A stretch of 64,000 bases of DNA from Suilimivivens sp009774465 (GTDB lineage: Bacteria > Bacillota > Clostridia > Lachnospirales > Lachnospiraceae), in the NCBI GenBank assembly GCA_947382645.1, contig CANDAE010000006.1:1-64000 (forward strand), in the 5' to 3' direction. Under the pieces are notes generated by a model that did no database searches, had not been told where the DNA came from, and worked only from the letters and a program-made list of their open reading frames with translations. The translations under genes were made by a program, and so were the position numbers. Below, piece by piece: positions 51,368-59,460 of this stretch. The number at the start of each line of letters is the position of its first letter. The first letter of the stretch is position 1.

Positions 51368-52654
51368 ATGAAAGACTACAAAAAATTTATACCATGTATC
51401 TATCTTTTAAAGGAAAAGGCTGTTGCCGGTTTTCATGATGAGACGGTGGTAAGTGATAATCCGGCGCTTTTGGCAAGATTTTATGGGGAAAATAATGCAG
51501 ATGAACTAATTGTCTTTGATCTGTCAGAAGATGATGTTTCCCATGATGCAGCCCTTGATTTGATAAAGTTTATATGTAAAGAAGCGCAGATTCCCGTTAT
51601 TGGTGCAGGAAATATCAAACGCATGGAGGATGTAAAAAAACTGCTTTATGCAGGCTGCAGCAAGGCGGCGCTTAATTATTCAAAGAAAGGAAATATAGAA
51701 ATCACAAAGGAAGTTTCCTTAAAGTTTGGAAAAGAAAAGATTCTGGCATGTATTTATGAGGCAGATGAGATAAATGCCAATGAAGAGATTTTATCTGAAT
51801 TTGCAGATGGAATTATACTGATTAATGAAAGAGGAATTAAGCAGGCAGTAAGTATCTCAAAGCTGCCTCTTATCGTTACCCTTCCCGAGGTTTCCCTTGA
51901 TAAAATCATTGAACTGCTGTCCACAGAAATCATTTCAGGTGTTACAGGACCGGCGATTAACGCCAACGCAAAGGAATTAAATGATATTAAAGACTTGTGT
52001 GCCGGCAATGGAGTAAGCGTCAGAACCTTCGAACCGGCAGTTAAATGGGAGGAATTAAAGAAAAACCCGGAGGGACTTGTGCCTGTGGTAACCCAGGATT
52101 ATAAAACACGGGAGGTTTTGATGGTGGCCTACATGGATGAGGAGGCCTATCTTCACACCTTAAAAAGCGGACGGATGACTTACTACAGCAGAAGCCGCAG
52201 ACAGCAGTGGATTAAGGGAGAAACCAGCGGGCATTTTCAATACGTGATGGAAATGACTGCCGATTGCGATAAGGATACCATTTTAGCAAGGGTTTCCCAA
52301 ATTGGAGCAGCCTGCCATACGGGAAGTTATAGCTGTTTCTTTCATGAAATTATGAAAAAAGACTATGAGGAAACCAACCCGCTTATGGTTTTCGAATCTG
52401 TTTTAAATGTAATCAAAGACAGAAAAGTACATCCCAAAGAGGGCTCCTATACCAATTATCTGTTTGAGAAAGGAATTGACAAAATCCTGAAAAAATTAGG
52501 AGAAGAAGCTACGGAAATCGTAATAGCAGCCAAAAATCCCAATGCAAACGAGATCAAATATGAAATTGCAGATTTTTTGTACCATATGATGGTTTTAATG
52601 GTGGAAAAGGGAGTAACATGGGAGGAAATTACGGAAGAGCTTGATAAAAGATGA
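51368..52654 (+). CDS. hisI: HisIE with an N-terminal degenerate HisF/HisA-like barrel
   Basis: 428 residues. From about residue 225 it is a normal bifunctional HisIE: the cyclohydrolase part with ADCDKDTILARVSQIGAACHTGSYSC (metal ligands), then the PR-ATP pyrophosphatase part with LGEEATEIVIAAKNPN. Residues 1-215 resemble a HisF-type TIM barrel (KKFIPCIYLLKEKAVAG where HisF has IPCLDVKDGRVVKG). The first catalytic aspartate is replaced and the second expected one lies in ILACIYEADE, so the barrel is probably inactive. Standard HisIE is only about 200 residues. Closes the operon; hisC, hisH, hisA and hisF are not in the window. Confidence 0.88.
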   Translation: MKDYKKFIPCIYLLKEKAVAGFHDETVVSDNPALLARFYGENNADELIVFDLSEDDVSHDAALDLIKFICKEAQIPVIGAGNIKRMEDVKKLLYAGCSKAALNYSKKGNIEITKEVSLKFGKEKILACIYEADEINANEEILSEFADGIILINERGIKQAVSISKLPLIVTLPEVSLDKIIELLSTEIISGVTGPAINANAKELNDIKDLCAGNGVSVRTFEPAVKWEELKKNPEGLVPVVTQDYKTREVLMVAYMDEEAYLHTLKSGRMTYYSRSRRQQWIKGETSGHFQYVMEMTADCDKDTILARVSQIGAACHTGSYSCFFHEIMKKDYEETNPLMVFESVLNVIKDRKVHPKEGSYTNYLFEKGIDKILKKLGEEATEIVIAAKNPNANEIKYEIADFLYHMMVLMVEKGVTWEEITEELDKR

Positions 52655-52659
52655 TAATC

Positions 52660-52702
52660 ATGTGCACTGCATACATATTCCTGTATGACAGTGCATATTT
52701 TT
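52660..52702 (+). terminator. Terminator of the his operon
   Basis: TGCACTG (52663-52669) pairs with CAGTGCA (52689-52695), with an inner CATAC/GTATG pairing, followed by ATATTTTTT. Confidence 0.75.
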
Positions 52703-52731
52703 TATAAATCAGCAGCATGGACAATTAATTT

Positions 52732-53085
52732 ATGAGTAAAGTAAATACAGACAAAAAGCTTGAGCTGATCAAAGCAATCAGAATGCAGAATCAGTATGAC
52801 CGGCAGTTAATTCGAATGCGGGAGGGCATTGTATATTCCGATCTGCCAGGGGGCAGACACGGAGAGGTATATGGTCTGGAGGAGCCTGCAGCTTCTGAAA
52901 CAACTGGAAAAAGCAAAGTTCTGGTAAATTTCCGCATACGGTTTGTGATTGCAGTTCTGCTTTTGCTTGGCTTTATTTTATGTGATGTGAATCACATCAG
53001 TATTGGAAAAGAGGATGCAGACAGTCTTTATGGACGAATTAAAAGCAGCAGTTCAATTGAAGCATTAATCGACAAAGTAAAATAG
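52732..53085 (+). CDS. Small single-pass membrane protein, unknown function
   Basis: 117 residues. A charged cytosolic N-terminus (about 1-65) contains MQNQYDRQLIRMREGIVY, followed by one membrane helix (about 68-85) and a short outside tail rich in Ser and Lys. No family recognised. No strong ribosome-binding site is visible before the ATG. It lies alone between the his terminator and the promoter of the next gene. Confidence 0.55.
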   Translation: MSKVNTDKKLELIKAIRMQNQYDRQLIRMREGIVYSDLPGGRHGEVYGLEEPAASETTGKSKVLVNFRIRFVIAVLLLLGFILCDVNHISIGKEDADSLYGRIKSSSSIEALIDKVK

Positions 53086-53088
53086 TGC

Positions 53089-53118
53089 TTGCCAACCAAA
53101 AGAAATACCCCGTATAAT
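53089..53118 (+). promoter_or_regulatory. Promoter of the TIGR03960 gene cluster
   Basis: TTGCCA (53089-53094), 18 bases, then a perfect TATAAT (53113-53118), 31 bases before the chosen start. Confidence 0.72.
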
Positions 53119-53149
53119 GACTATGGACAAAATACTGAGGTTGGTAATT

Positions 53150-55027
53150 ATGAGAAAATTAGCTTTAAAAGATGAAATACTGATGCAGGTGGAAAAACCG
53201 GCCCGTTATATTGGCAATGAAGTAAATGCTGTTATGAAAGATAAAGATAAGGTGGATGTTCGATTTGCCATGTGTTTTCCTGATGTATATGAAATCGGCA
53301 TGTCACATCTTGGCATACAGATTATTTATGATATGTTGAACCGGTTTGAGGACGTCTGGTGTGAGCGGGTGTATTCTCCCTGGGTGGATTTGGATCAGAT
53401 TATGCGGAAAGGAAATATTCCATTATTTGCTTTAGAGTCTCAGGAACCCATAAAGGATTTTGATTTTCTTGGAATTACCCTTCAATATGAAATGTGTTAC
53501 ACCAATATTTTACAGATCCTGGATCTTTCCGGAATTCCGCTTCTTTCAAAAGAGCGAAATGAAGAAGATCCTGTTGTGATTGGCGGTGGGCCATGCAGTT
53601 ATAATCCGGAACCAATCTGTGACTTTTTTGACCTTTTTTATATTGGAGAAGGAGAAACCAGATATAGAGAGCTGCTGGATTTATATAAGGAAACTAAAGC
53701 CGGTGGAGCAGGAAGAAAAGAATTTCTGAAAAAGGCTGCACAAATTCCCGGCATCTATGTGCCATCTCTATATGAAGTTACCTATAAAGAAGATGGCACC
53801 ATTGATAAGAGAATATCTTTAGAACCTGGTATTCCTCAAATAATTGAAAAAGAGCTGGTAAAAGACGTGACAGACACTTTTTACCCTGAAAAACCGGTAG
53901 TCCCTTTTATTAAGGTAACCCAGGACCGGGTGGTGCTGGAAATTCAAAGAGGCTGTATCAGAGGCTGTCGTTTCTGTCAGGCCGGGCAGTTATACCGCCC
54001 TGTCAGGGAGCGGAGCCTTAAAATGCTGAAAGACTATGCTCTTAAAATGCTTAAAAATACAGGACATGAGGAAATTTCCTTAAGTTCCTTAAGCTCCAGT
54101 GATTATACTCATCTTCCGGAGCTGCTAAATTTTTTAATAGAAAACTGCAGGGAAAGAAAAATTAATATTTCTCTTCCCTCTCTTAGAATTGACGCTTTTT
54201 CACTGGATGTAATGAATAAAGTGCAGGATGTGAAAAAAAGCAGCCTTACCTTTGCGCCGGAAGCAGGAAGCCAGCGGCTTCGAAATGTGATTAACAAGGG
54301 ATTGACCGAAGAAGTCATTCTGGACGGAGCCCGTCTTGCTTTTGAGGGTGGATGGAGCAGGGTAAAGCTTTATTTTATGCTTGGACTTCCTATGGAATCA
54401 GAAGAGGATATTCGGGGCATTGGGGAATTATGTAATAAGATTGCGGCGGTATATTACGAGACAGTTCCCAAAGAAAAGAGGACAGGCAGGGTACAGATTG
54501 TTGCAAGCACTTCCTTCTTCATTCCCAAACCTTTTACTCCTTTTCAATGGGCGCCTCAGTGCACGAAGGAAGAATTTTTAGATAAGGCTTATCAGACAAG
54601 AACGGCTATTTCCGACCAGTTGAATCAAAAGAGCATCAAATACAACTGGCATGAGGCAGACGCAAGCGTAATGGAAGGTGTTATGGCCAGAGGCGACAGG
54701 CGGTTAAATCAGGTTATTTTAAATGCATACAAAAAAGGCTGCATGTACGATGCCTGGAGCGAATATTATAAAAATGATATCTGGATGGAGACATTTGAAG
54801 AATGCGGCATTGATATAGGTTTTTACACCACAAGAGTCAGAGCCGATGAAGAAATTTTCCCCTGGGATTTTATTGACTGCGGCGTGACAAAGGAGTTTTT
54901 GTTAAGAGAATGGCATAAGGCGAAGGAAGAAGAGACAAGCCCCAATTGCCAGTTAAAGTGCAGCGGCTGCGGTGCTGCCAGATTTGGCACTGGAATTTGT
55001 GTTGGGCACAAAACCAGCGGGCATTGA
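53150..55027 (+). CDS. TIGR03960 family radical SAM protein (B12-binding-like N-terminus)
   Basis: 625 residues. The N-terminal domain (FAMCFPDVYEIGMSHLGIQIIYDML) is of the B12-binding-like fold. The radical SAM core has CIRGCRFCQAG (CxxxCxxC). A C-terminal Cys cluster CQLKCSGCGAARFGTGIC may hold a further metal site. The start ATG 53150 (MRKLALKDEIL) has GAGG upstream; frames extending to 53117 overlap the -10 box. These proteins are nearly always encoded before DUF2344 and RNase G genes, as here. Proposed links to RNA modification are unproven. Confidence 0.85.
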   Translation: MRKLALKDEILMQVEKPARYIGNEVNAVMKDKDKVDVRFAMCFPDVYEIGMSHLGIQIIYDMLNRFEDVWCERVYSPWVDLDQIMRKGNIPLFALESQEPIKDFDFLGITLQYEMCYTNILQILDLSGIPLLSKERNEEDPVVIGGGPCSYNPEPICDFFDLFYIGEGETRYRELLDLYKETKAGGAGRKEFLKKAAQIPGIYVPSLYEVTYKEDGTIDKRISLEPGIPQIIEKELVKDVTDTFYPEKPVVPFIKVTQDRVVLEIQRGCIRGCRFCQAGQLYRPVRERSLKMLKDYALKMLKNTGHEEISLSSLSSSDYTHLPELLNFLIENCRERKINISLPSLRIDAFSLDVMNKVQDVKKSSLTFAPEAGSQRLRNVINKGLTEEVILDGARLAFEGGWSRVKLYFMLGLPMESEEDIRGIGELCNKIAAVYYETVPKEKRTGRVQIVASTSFFIPKPFTPFQWAPQCTKEEFLDKAYQTRTAISDQLNQKSIKYNWHEADASVMEGVMARGDRRLNQVILNAYKKGCMYDAWSEYYKNDIWMETFEECGIDIGFYTTRVRADEEIFPWDFIDCGVTKEFLLREWHKAKEEETSPNCQLKCSGCGAARFGTGICVGHKTSGH

Positions 55028-55031
55028 TTTG

Positions 55032-55125
55032 GCCGCTAAAGCGGCAGACGGGAGCAAGGTTGAAAGAAAAGCACTTTCAACCTCCCTGATTTAAATGCCG
55101 CTAAAGCGGCAGATGGGAGCAAGGT
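55032..55125 (+). repeat. Two 29-base repeats with a hairpin between, before the DUF2344 gene
   Basis: Copies at 55032-55060 and 55097-55125 differ at one base. Each starts with the palindrome GCCGCTAAAGCGGC and ends GGGAGCAAGGT. The second copy supplies the ribosome-binding site of the ATG at 55128. Between them, AGGTTGAAAG (55057-55066) pairs perfectly with CTTTCAACCT (55074-55083); the right arm runs on as an anti-Shine-Dalgarno CCTCCC. A shorter relative sits before the amidase at 39626. Confidence 0.7.
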
Positions 55126-55127
55126 AA

Positions 55128-55823
55128 ATGAAGGTCAGAATAAAATTTTCCAAATATGGTCCGGTTAAATTTATAGGACATCTTGATGTGATGCGGTATT
55201 TTCAAAAGGCAATCCGGAGGGCGGAAATTGATATTGCCTATTCGGAAGGTTTCAGTCCTCATCAGATTATGTCTTTTGCCGCCCCTTTATCCGTAGGTCA
55301 TACCAGTGAAGGGGAGTATTTTGATATTGAGCTAAATTCTTTTACCAGTGAAGACGATCTGCTGCACAGGCTGCAATCTGTCATGGTTGAAGGAATTGAT
55401 ATTTTGCAGGTACAGTTGTTAAAAGAGGGAGAGCAGAATGCTATGGCCAGTGTAAAAGCTGCTTCTTACCTGATTACTTTTAGAGACGAAACAATTCTTC
55501 CTACAGGCTGGCAGGAAGAGCTTACGTCCTTTTATGCGAAGTCATTTATTCCGGTTATAAAAAAGACGAAAAAGGGCGAAAAGGAAATAAATTTAAAAGA
55601 CAGCATTTATCAGTTGGAAATCAGGGAAAATTCCGGTATTTATATGCTTTTGGATGCAAGCAGCGGCGGAAATATCAAACCCGGATTTGTTCTTGACAGT
55701 TTTTTCGATACTTTAAATTATAAACTTCCGGAATTTGCATTTATGGTGCATCGAATAGAAACCTGTAAAAATATTGGAACAGAAGAAGAAAGAAAACTGG
55801 TGCCTCTAATATGGGAAAAGTAA
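55128..55823 (+). CDS. TIGR03936/DUF2344 radical-SAM-associated protein
   Basis: 231 residues. The N-terminal MKVRIKFSKYGPVKFIGHLDVMRYFQKAIRRAEIDIAYSEGFSPH pattern is diagnostic, here cited by KFIGHLDVMRYF and SEGFSPHQ. It is thought to work with the TIGR03960 radical SAM enzyme encoded upstream. No catalytic residues are established. The gene overlaps the RNase G start by 13 bases. Translation is probably governed by the repeat leader directly before it. Confidence 0.85.
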   Translation: MKVRIKFSKYGPVKFIGHLDVMRYFQKAIRRAEIDIAYSEGFSPHQIMSFAAPLSVGHTSEGEYFDIELNSFTSEDDLLHRLQSVMVEGIDILQVQLLKEGEQNAMASVKAASYLITFRDETILPTGWQEELTSFYAKSFIPVIKKTKKGEKEINLKDSIYQLEIRENSGIYMLLDASSGGNIKPGFVLDSFFDTLNYKLPEFAFMVHRIETCKNIGTEEERKLVPLIWEK

Positions 55824-56989
55824 TTATAACAAAAAAAGATAACTGTATACTGCTGTTTTTAATTGATACAGCCGGCCGGTCTCAACTGATCAGGGCGGCT
55901 TCTTTGAATGAAAAGGAAGATATCCTTGGGAATATTTATGTGGGAAGAGTCAGTGAAGTGGTTCATGGCATTGATGCGGCGTTTATAGCAATCAGCAAAT
56001 CCGAAACTGTTTTTTTGTCCTTTTCCGACTGCCAGGAACCAATGCTGCGAAACAGAGCATACGATGGAACGTTAAAACAGGGAGACGAACTGGTGGTACA
56101 GATAAAGGCTCCTGCTTTAAAGACCAAGTATCCTGCTGCAACTGCAAAGCTGTCCCTTGCAGGACAGTTTTGTGTCTGCGAAAAAGGCGGACACAACATA
56201 TCCTGTTCTGCAAAATTAACGAAGGAAGCAGCTATGACTTTAAAAGAAGCTGTTTTAAAAGAAGAAATAATCGACCGGAAAAAATACAGCTTTATTTTAC
56301 GCACCAACGCAGGCAGCCTTACGGATCTTTCGCCTTTGTTTGAAGAAATGAGACGGTTTATTGCCATTTTTAATAAACTGGATGAAATTTATCAATATCG
56401 AAGCCTGTATAGCTGCCTTTATTCATCCAAACCGGAAGTAATTAAGCTGTTAGAAGGCATTCCCTTATCCGAATATGAAGAAATCGTGACAGATGAAGAA
56501 GGTTTATATAAGCTGTTTACCGATAATTTTGAAAATATACCTGTCAGATTTTATCAGGATGATATGCTGCCTTTGTCAAAGTTATACAGTATTGACACCC
56601 ACTTAAAGGAAGCCCTGGGGAAAAAAGTCTGGCTGAAATGCGGCGGATATCTTGTAATTGAGCCTACAGAAGCAATGGTGGTCATAGATGTTAATTCCGG
56701 CAAAACAGACAGCCACAGAAAAGAAAAAGAAGCCTATTACCTGAAAATAAATCTGGAGGCGGCAAAGGAAGTGGCAAGACAGCTCCGCATCAGAAACTAT
56801 TCGGGAATGATTATGGTGGACTTTATCAATATGGAGGATAAGGAAAATAATAAGATACTGTTATCTGCGCTGGATGAGTATTTAAGAAAGGACACTACCA
56901 AAACAAGGCTGGTTGATATGACTGCGCTTGGAATTGTGGAGATCACAAGAAAAAAAGAAAGAAAACCTCTTTCAGAATGGCTGTTATGA
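55811..56989 (+). CDS. Ribonuclease E/G family endoribonuclease, short form
   Basis: 392 residues. An embedded S1 RNA-binding domain (about 35-120, LGNIYVGRVSEVVHGIDAAFIAI) precedes the DNase I-like catalytic domain. The Mg-binding aspartates lie in VVIDVNSGK and GMIMVDFINMED. The protein ends shortly after MTALGIVEITRKKERKPLSEW, so the zinc-link CPxC motif that joins dimers in E. coli RNase E/G is absent. Function is probably rRNA or mRNA processing. The cluster with rplU-rpmA-obgE is widespread. Confidence 0.86.
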   Translation: MGKVIITKKDNCILLFLIDTAGRSQLIRAASLNEKEDILGNIYVGRVSEVVHGIDAAFIAISKSETVFLSFSDCQEPMLRNRAYDGTLKQGDELVVQIKAPALKTKYPAATAKLSLAGQFCVCEKGGHNISCSAKLTKEAAMTLKEAVLKEEIIDRKKYSFILRTNAGSLTDLSPLFEEMRRFIAIFNKLDEIYQYRSLYSCLYSSKPEVIKLLEGIPLSEYEEIVTDEEGLYKLFTDNFENIPVRFYQDDMLPLSKLYSIDTHLKEALGKKVWLKCGGYLVIEPTEAMVVIDVNSGKTDSHRKEKEAYYLKINLEAAKEVARQLRIRNYSGMIMVDFINMEDKENNKILLSALDEYLRKDTTKTRLVDMTALGIVEITRKKERKPLSEWLL

Positions 56990-57002
56990 TGCAACTTTGA
57001 TG

Positions 57003-57082
57003 CATTCATCCTGTATAATGTACCTGTATTAAGTTACAGGAATTCTAAAAATAGATTTAAAGTTTATGATACAGGATGAATG
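57003..57082. repeat. 14-bp perfect inverted repeat linking a -10 region and a start codon
   Basis: CATTCATCCTGTAT (57003-57016) and ATACAGGATGAATG (57069-57082) are exact inverted copies 52 bases apart. The left arm overlaps a TATAAT box (57014-57019), the right arm covers the ribosome-binding region and the ATG at 57076. A second small inverted pair, CCTGTA and TACAGG, lies inside (about 57023-57040). Confidence 0.65.
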
Positions 57083-58497
57083 AAATGATTAAAAATAAAG
57101 TTTTCATAATTTTAATAGCTGCCATGTTGATGCTTTTTACAAAAGGCTACGGCAAAACACAGGAAATACAGGAGGCTCGGAGAAAGAAACCGGAGCCTGT
57201 TTCTGCTTTAAATACCGAGTTTCAGGACGCTGTTACGGAAGAAAAATTTTACGAATATGAAATAAAAACAGATGAAACAGGAGCAAAGTATGCTGCCATA
57301 AAGGGATTTAAAGAGGAATTTCAGACCGATTTTACAGATAATCTCAGGTGTCTTACGAAAAATTCATGGTACATTTATTTCCCGAAAGAGCTGGAAGGAA
57401 TTCCGGTAAAAGAAATTTCTGCATATGCATTTCAAAATATTGATTTGGGGAGCTATTGCACGTCGCTTAAGCTTTCCGGGGATTTGACCTTTATTGGAGA
57501 ACACTGTTTTGAAAACTGTGGGATTAAAGATGTTGTCTTTGAGCCAAAGGCTGTAAACACAGGTGCGGTGATAATTGAGGACTTGGCTTTTGCCGGAAAC
57601 AAAGCGTTGTGGGGCGTATATATCAATGATACAGAAACATGCTTTGGAACTGATGTATTTGCAGGGTGCGGAAAAAAATTATATTTATGCTACAACGCCA
57701 AATCAGAATCTGTAGATGACGCGTTCCTGAAATATGCGGAAGAAAATCATCTGGAAGCGGTAGAAATACCACTTTATATCAGCGAAAAACCAATTGTTAA
57801 TTATCCTGAAACACCTTATGTATTACTGCCGGATGTGAGAAATTTCTTTTATGGAGATTCAGCAGAAGATGAAAATTTTTGTTCCTTTGAATTTGATGAT
57901 GACGCGCCTGATTTTGGATTTCCGGAACATCATCTGCCCTGTGGCGAGCTATGTGCATTGGATGGACATACTGATATTTCCGCATCCTCCGAATTAGGCT
58001 CCTCTGACGGAAGATATTCCGCCCGGCACTTAGGTTACCCCTGTCGTGATTTCGTTTGGGCGGAAGGGGCGCCCGGATATGGGATTGGGGAAAGCATCAG
58101 CATTACAGGAAATTACAAATATGGCGATACATGGACAGGAGATGGAAGCGTATATTTTCTTGAAGGGGATCTTGAACCGGATATAAGAGATGGTTATATG
58201 CGCTTTACAGAAATCTGTGTTGTTAACGGATATGCAAAAAGTCAAAAAAACTGGGAGGAGAACGGACGCGTTAAAAGACTTCTTTTGTATGTGGAAGATA
58301 AACCTTTCGCTTATCTTGCACTTGAGGATACTATTTATCCACAATATTTTTCTTTGCCAATCAACGATATCAAAACAGCAGAAGGGGTAACGATTCATTT
58401 TAAATTTGAAATTGAAGATGTATACCCCGGATCCAAATACGAGGATACCTGTCTTACCGGACTGGAAGTGGAATTTATGGGGCGCCGGGGGCATTAG
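57076..58497 (+). CDS. Exported BspA-like leucine-rich-repeat protein with NADase-type glycan-binding domain
   Basis: 473 residues. A signal or anchor sequence at about 7-24 precedes a region at about 85-240 with BspA-type repeats (CTSLKLSGDLTFIGEHCFENCGIKDVVF, seen in part as FIGEHCFENCGIKDVVF). The C-terminal half (about 300-473) matches the discoidin-like NADase-type glycan-binding domain: YSARHLGYPCRDFVWAEG, GIGESISI, VVNGYAKSQKNWEENGRV. No NADase catalytic domain is present, so it is probably an adhesion or surface-binding protein. The start may be ATG 57085, with AGGATG better spaced. An inverted repeat covers its start. Confidence 0.68.
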   Translation: MNEMIKNKVFIILIAAMLMLFTKGYGKTQEIQEARRKKPEPVSALNTEFQDAVTEEKFYEYEIKTDETGAKYAAIKGFKEEFQTDFTDNLRCLTKNSWYIYFPKELEGIPVKEISAYAFQNIDLGSYCTSLKLSGDLTFIGEHCFENCGIKDVVFEPKAVNTGAVIIEDLAFAGNKALWGVYINDTETCFGTDVFAGCGKKLYLCYNAKSESVDDAFLKYAEENHLEAVEIPLYISEKPIVNYPETPYVLLPDVRNFFYGDSAEDENFCSFEFDDDAPDFGFPEHHLPCGELCALDGHTDISASSELGSSDGRYSARHLGYPCRDFVWAEGAPGYGIGESISITGNYKYGDTWTGDGSVYFLEGDLEPDIRDGYMRFTEICVVNGYAKSQKNWEENGRVKRLLLYVEDKPFAYLALEDTIYPQYFSLPINDIKTAEGVTIHFKFEIEDVYPGSKYEDTCLTGLEVEFMGRRGH

Positions 58498-58524
58498 ATT
58501 TAAAGATGCGAAAGGAGAAAAATA

Positions 58525-59460
58525 ATGCCGGAAAGTACAGAAACAAATAAAAAACAATGGAAGATTATTAGCCTGTTATGTTTACTGATTGTATTGGTGA
58601 TTGTGATAACTGCAATTGGCATTGCACATTTATCCGCACCAAAGGGGTACACTGACTATACGGTACAAAAAGAACAGTATTATGTAGAATATTCGGAAAA
58701 ATATGATTATTGGGATGTGCTTACAGTGGAGTATCCCAGATTGGAAGGAATTTCTGGAGAAAGGGAATCCCAGATCAATCAGCTAATGTATGATGCCGCT
58801 ATGGACAGGGTAAACTACTGGCATTTAACCCCTTCCGAGGAGGTAAAAGAGTTTCAGAAAGAATATTTTTCGATTTTTGCCAGTGACGTAAATTGTGATG
58901 TTGCCTATCACAGTCAGTATTTATTAAGTGTAGATTATCAGGAATATTATTCGGCAGGCCACCCAATCTATATGACAAACGGAACAGAACGGGCGCTTAC
59001 TGTCAATTTGATTACCGGAGAATGCTATTATCTTGCCGATATTATTGAACTGAATAAGGATTTTGTCAGGCTGTGGGATCAAATATACAGTGAGGAAACA
59101 GGCTCAGACTATGCAGATGATGAGACAATTGATTATTTGCTGGACTGGTTTTTGCAACAAGACGAAGAGATAAATGAAGATTATTTCTGCACACCGTTTT
59201 TTTATGTTACGGAGAATAAAGAATTTGTAATAGGAATTTCTCTGGATCCAAAACTTTATGAAGCATATACTTACAAACCTGCAACCCGAAGCTTTTCAAC
59301 ATTGCTTACGAAAGAAGAGCTGGAAGCATTTAAAAAGCAAAGCAGTTTCTGGGAGCTTTTGGAACAGTCTGAAATGGCAGGAGAAGTGCTTCCCTGCGAG
59401 AATAAAGCAGAAAATATATGGCTTGGAGAGGATGCAGGCGTATGGGATTTCGAATTTTAA
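58525..59460 (+). CDS. Membrane-anchored DUF3298-like protein
   Basis: 311 residues. One N-terminal membrane helix (about 13-34) precedes an extracytoplasmic domain. The pattern VEYPRLEGISGERESQINQLMYDAA, then YQEYYSAGHPIYMTNGTERALTVNLITGECYYLADI, known here by YYSAGHPIYM and LITGECYYLADI, resembles DUF4163/DUF3298 proteins such as the sensor part of anti-sigma RsiV. No cytosolic anti-sigma region is present. AAAGGAG precedes the ATG. Overlaps the next gene by 19 bases, so the two are coupled. Confidence 0.62.
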   Translation: MPESTETNKKQWKIISLLCLLIVLVIVITAIGIAHLSAPKGYTDYTVQKEQYYVEYSEKYDYWDVLTVEYPRLEGISGERESQINQLMYDAAMDRVNYWHLTPSEEVKEFQKEYFSIFASDVNCDVAYHSQYLLSVDYQEYYSAGHPIYMTNGTERALTVNLITGECYYLADIIELNKDFVRLWDQIYSEETGSDYADDETIDYLLDWFLQQDEEINEDYFCTPFFYVTENKEFVIGISLDPKLYEAYTYKPATRSFSTLLTKEELEAFKKQSSFWELLEQSEMAGEVLPCENKAENIWLGEDAGVWDFEF

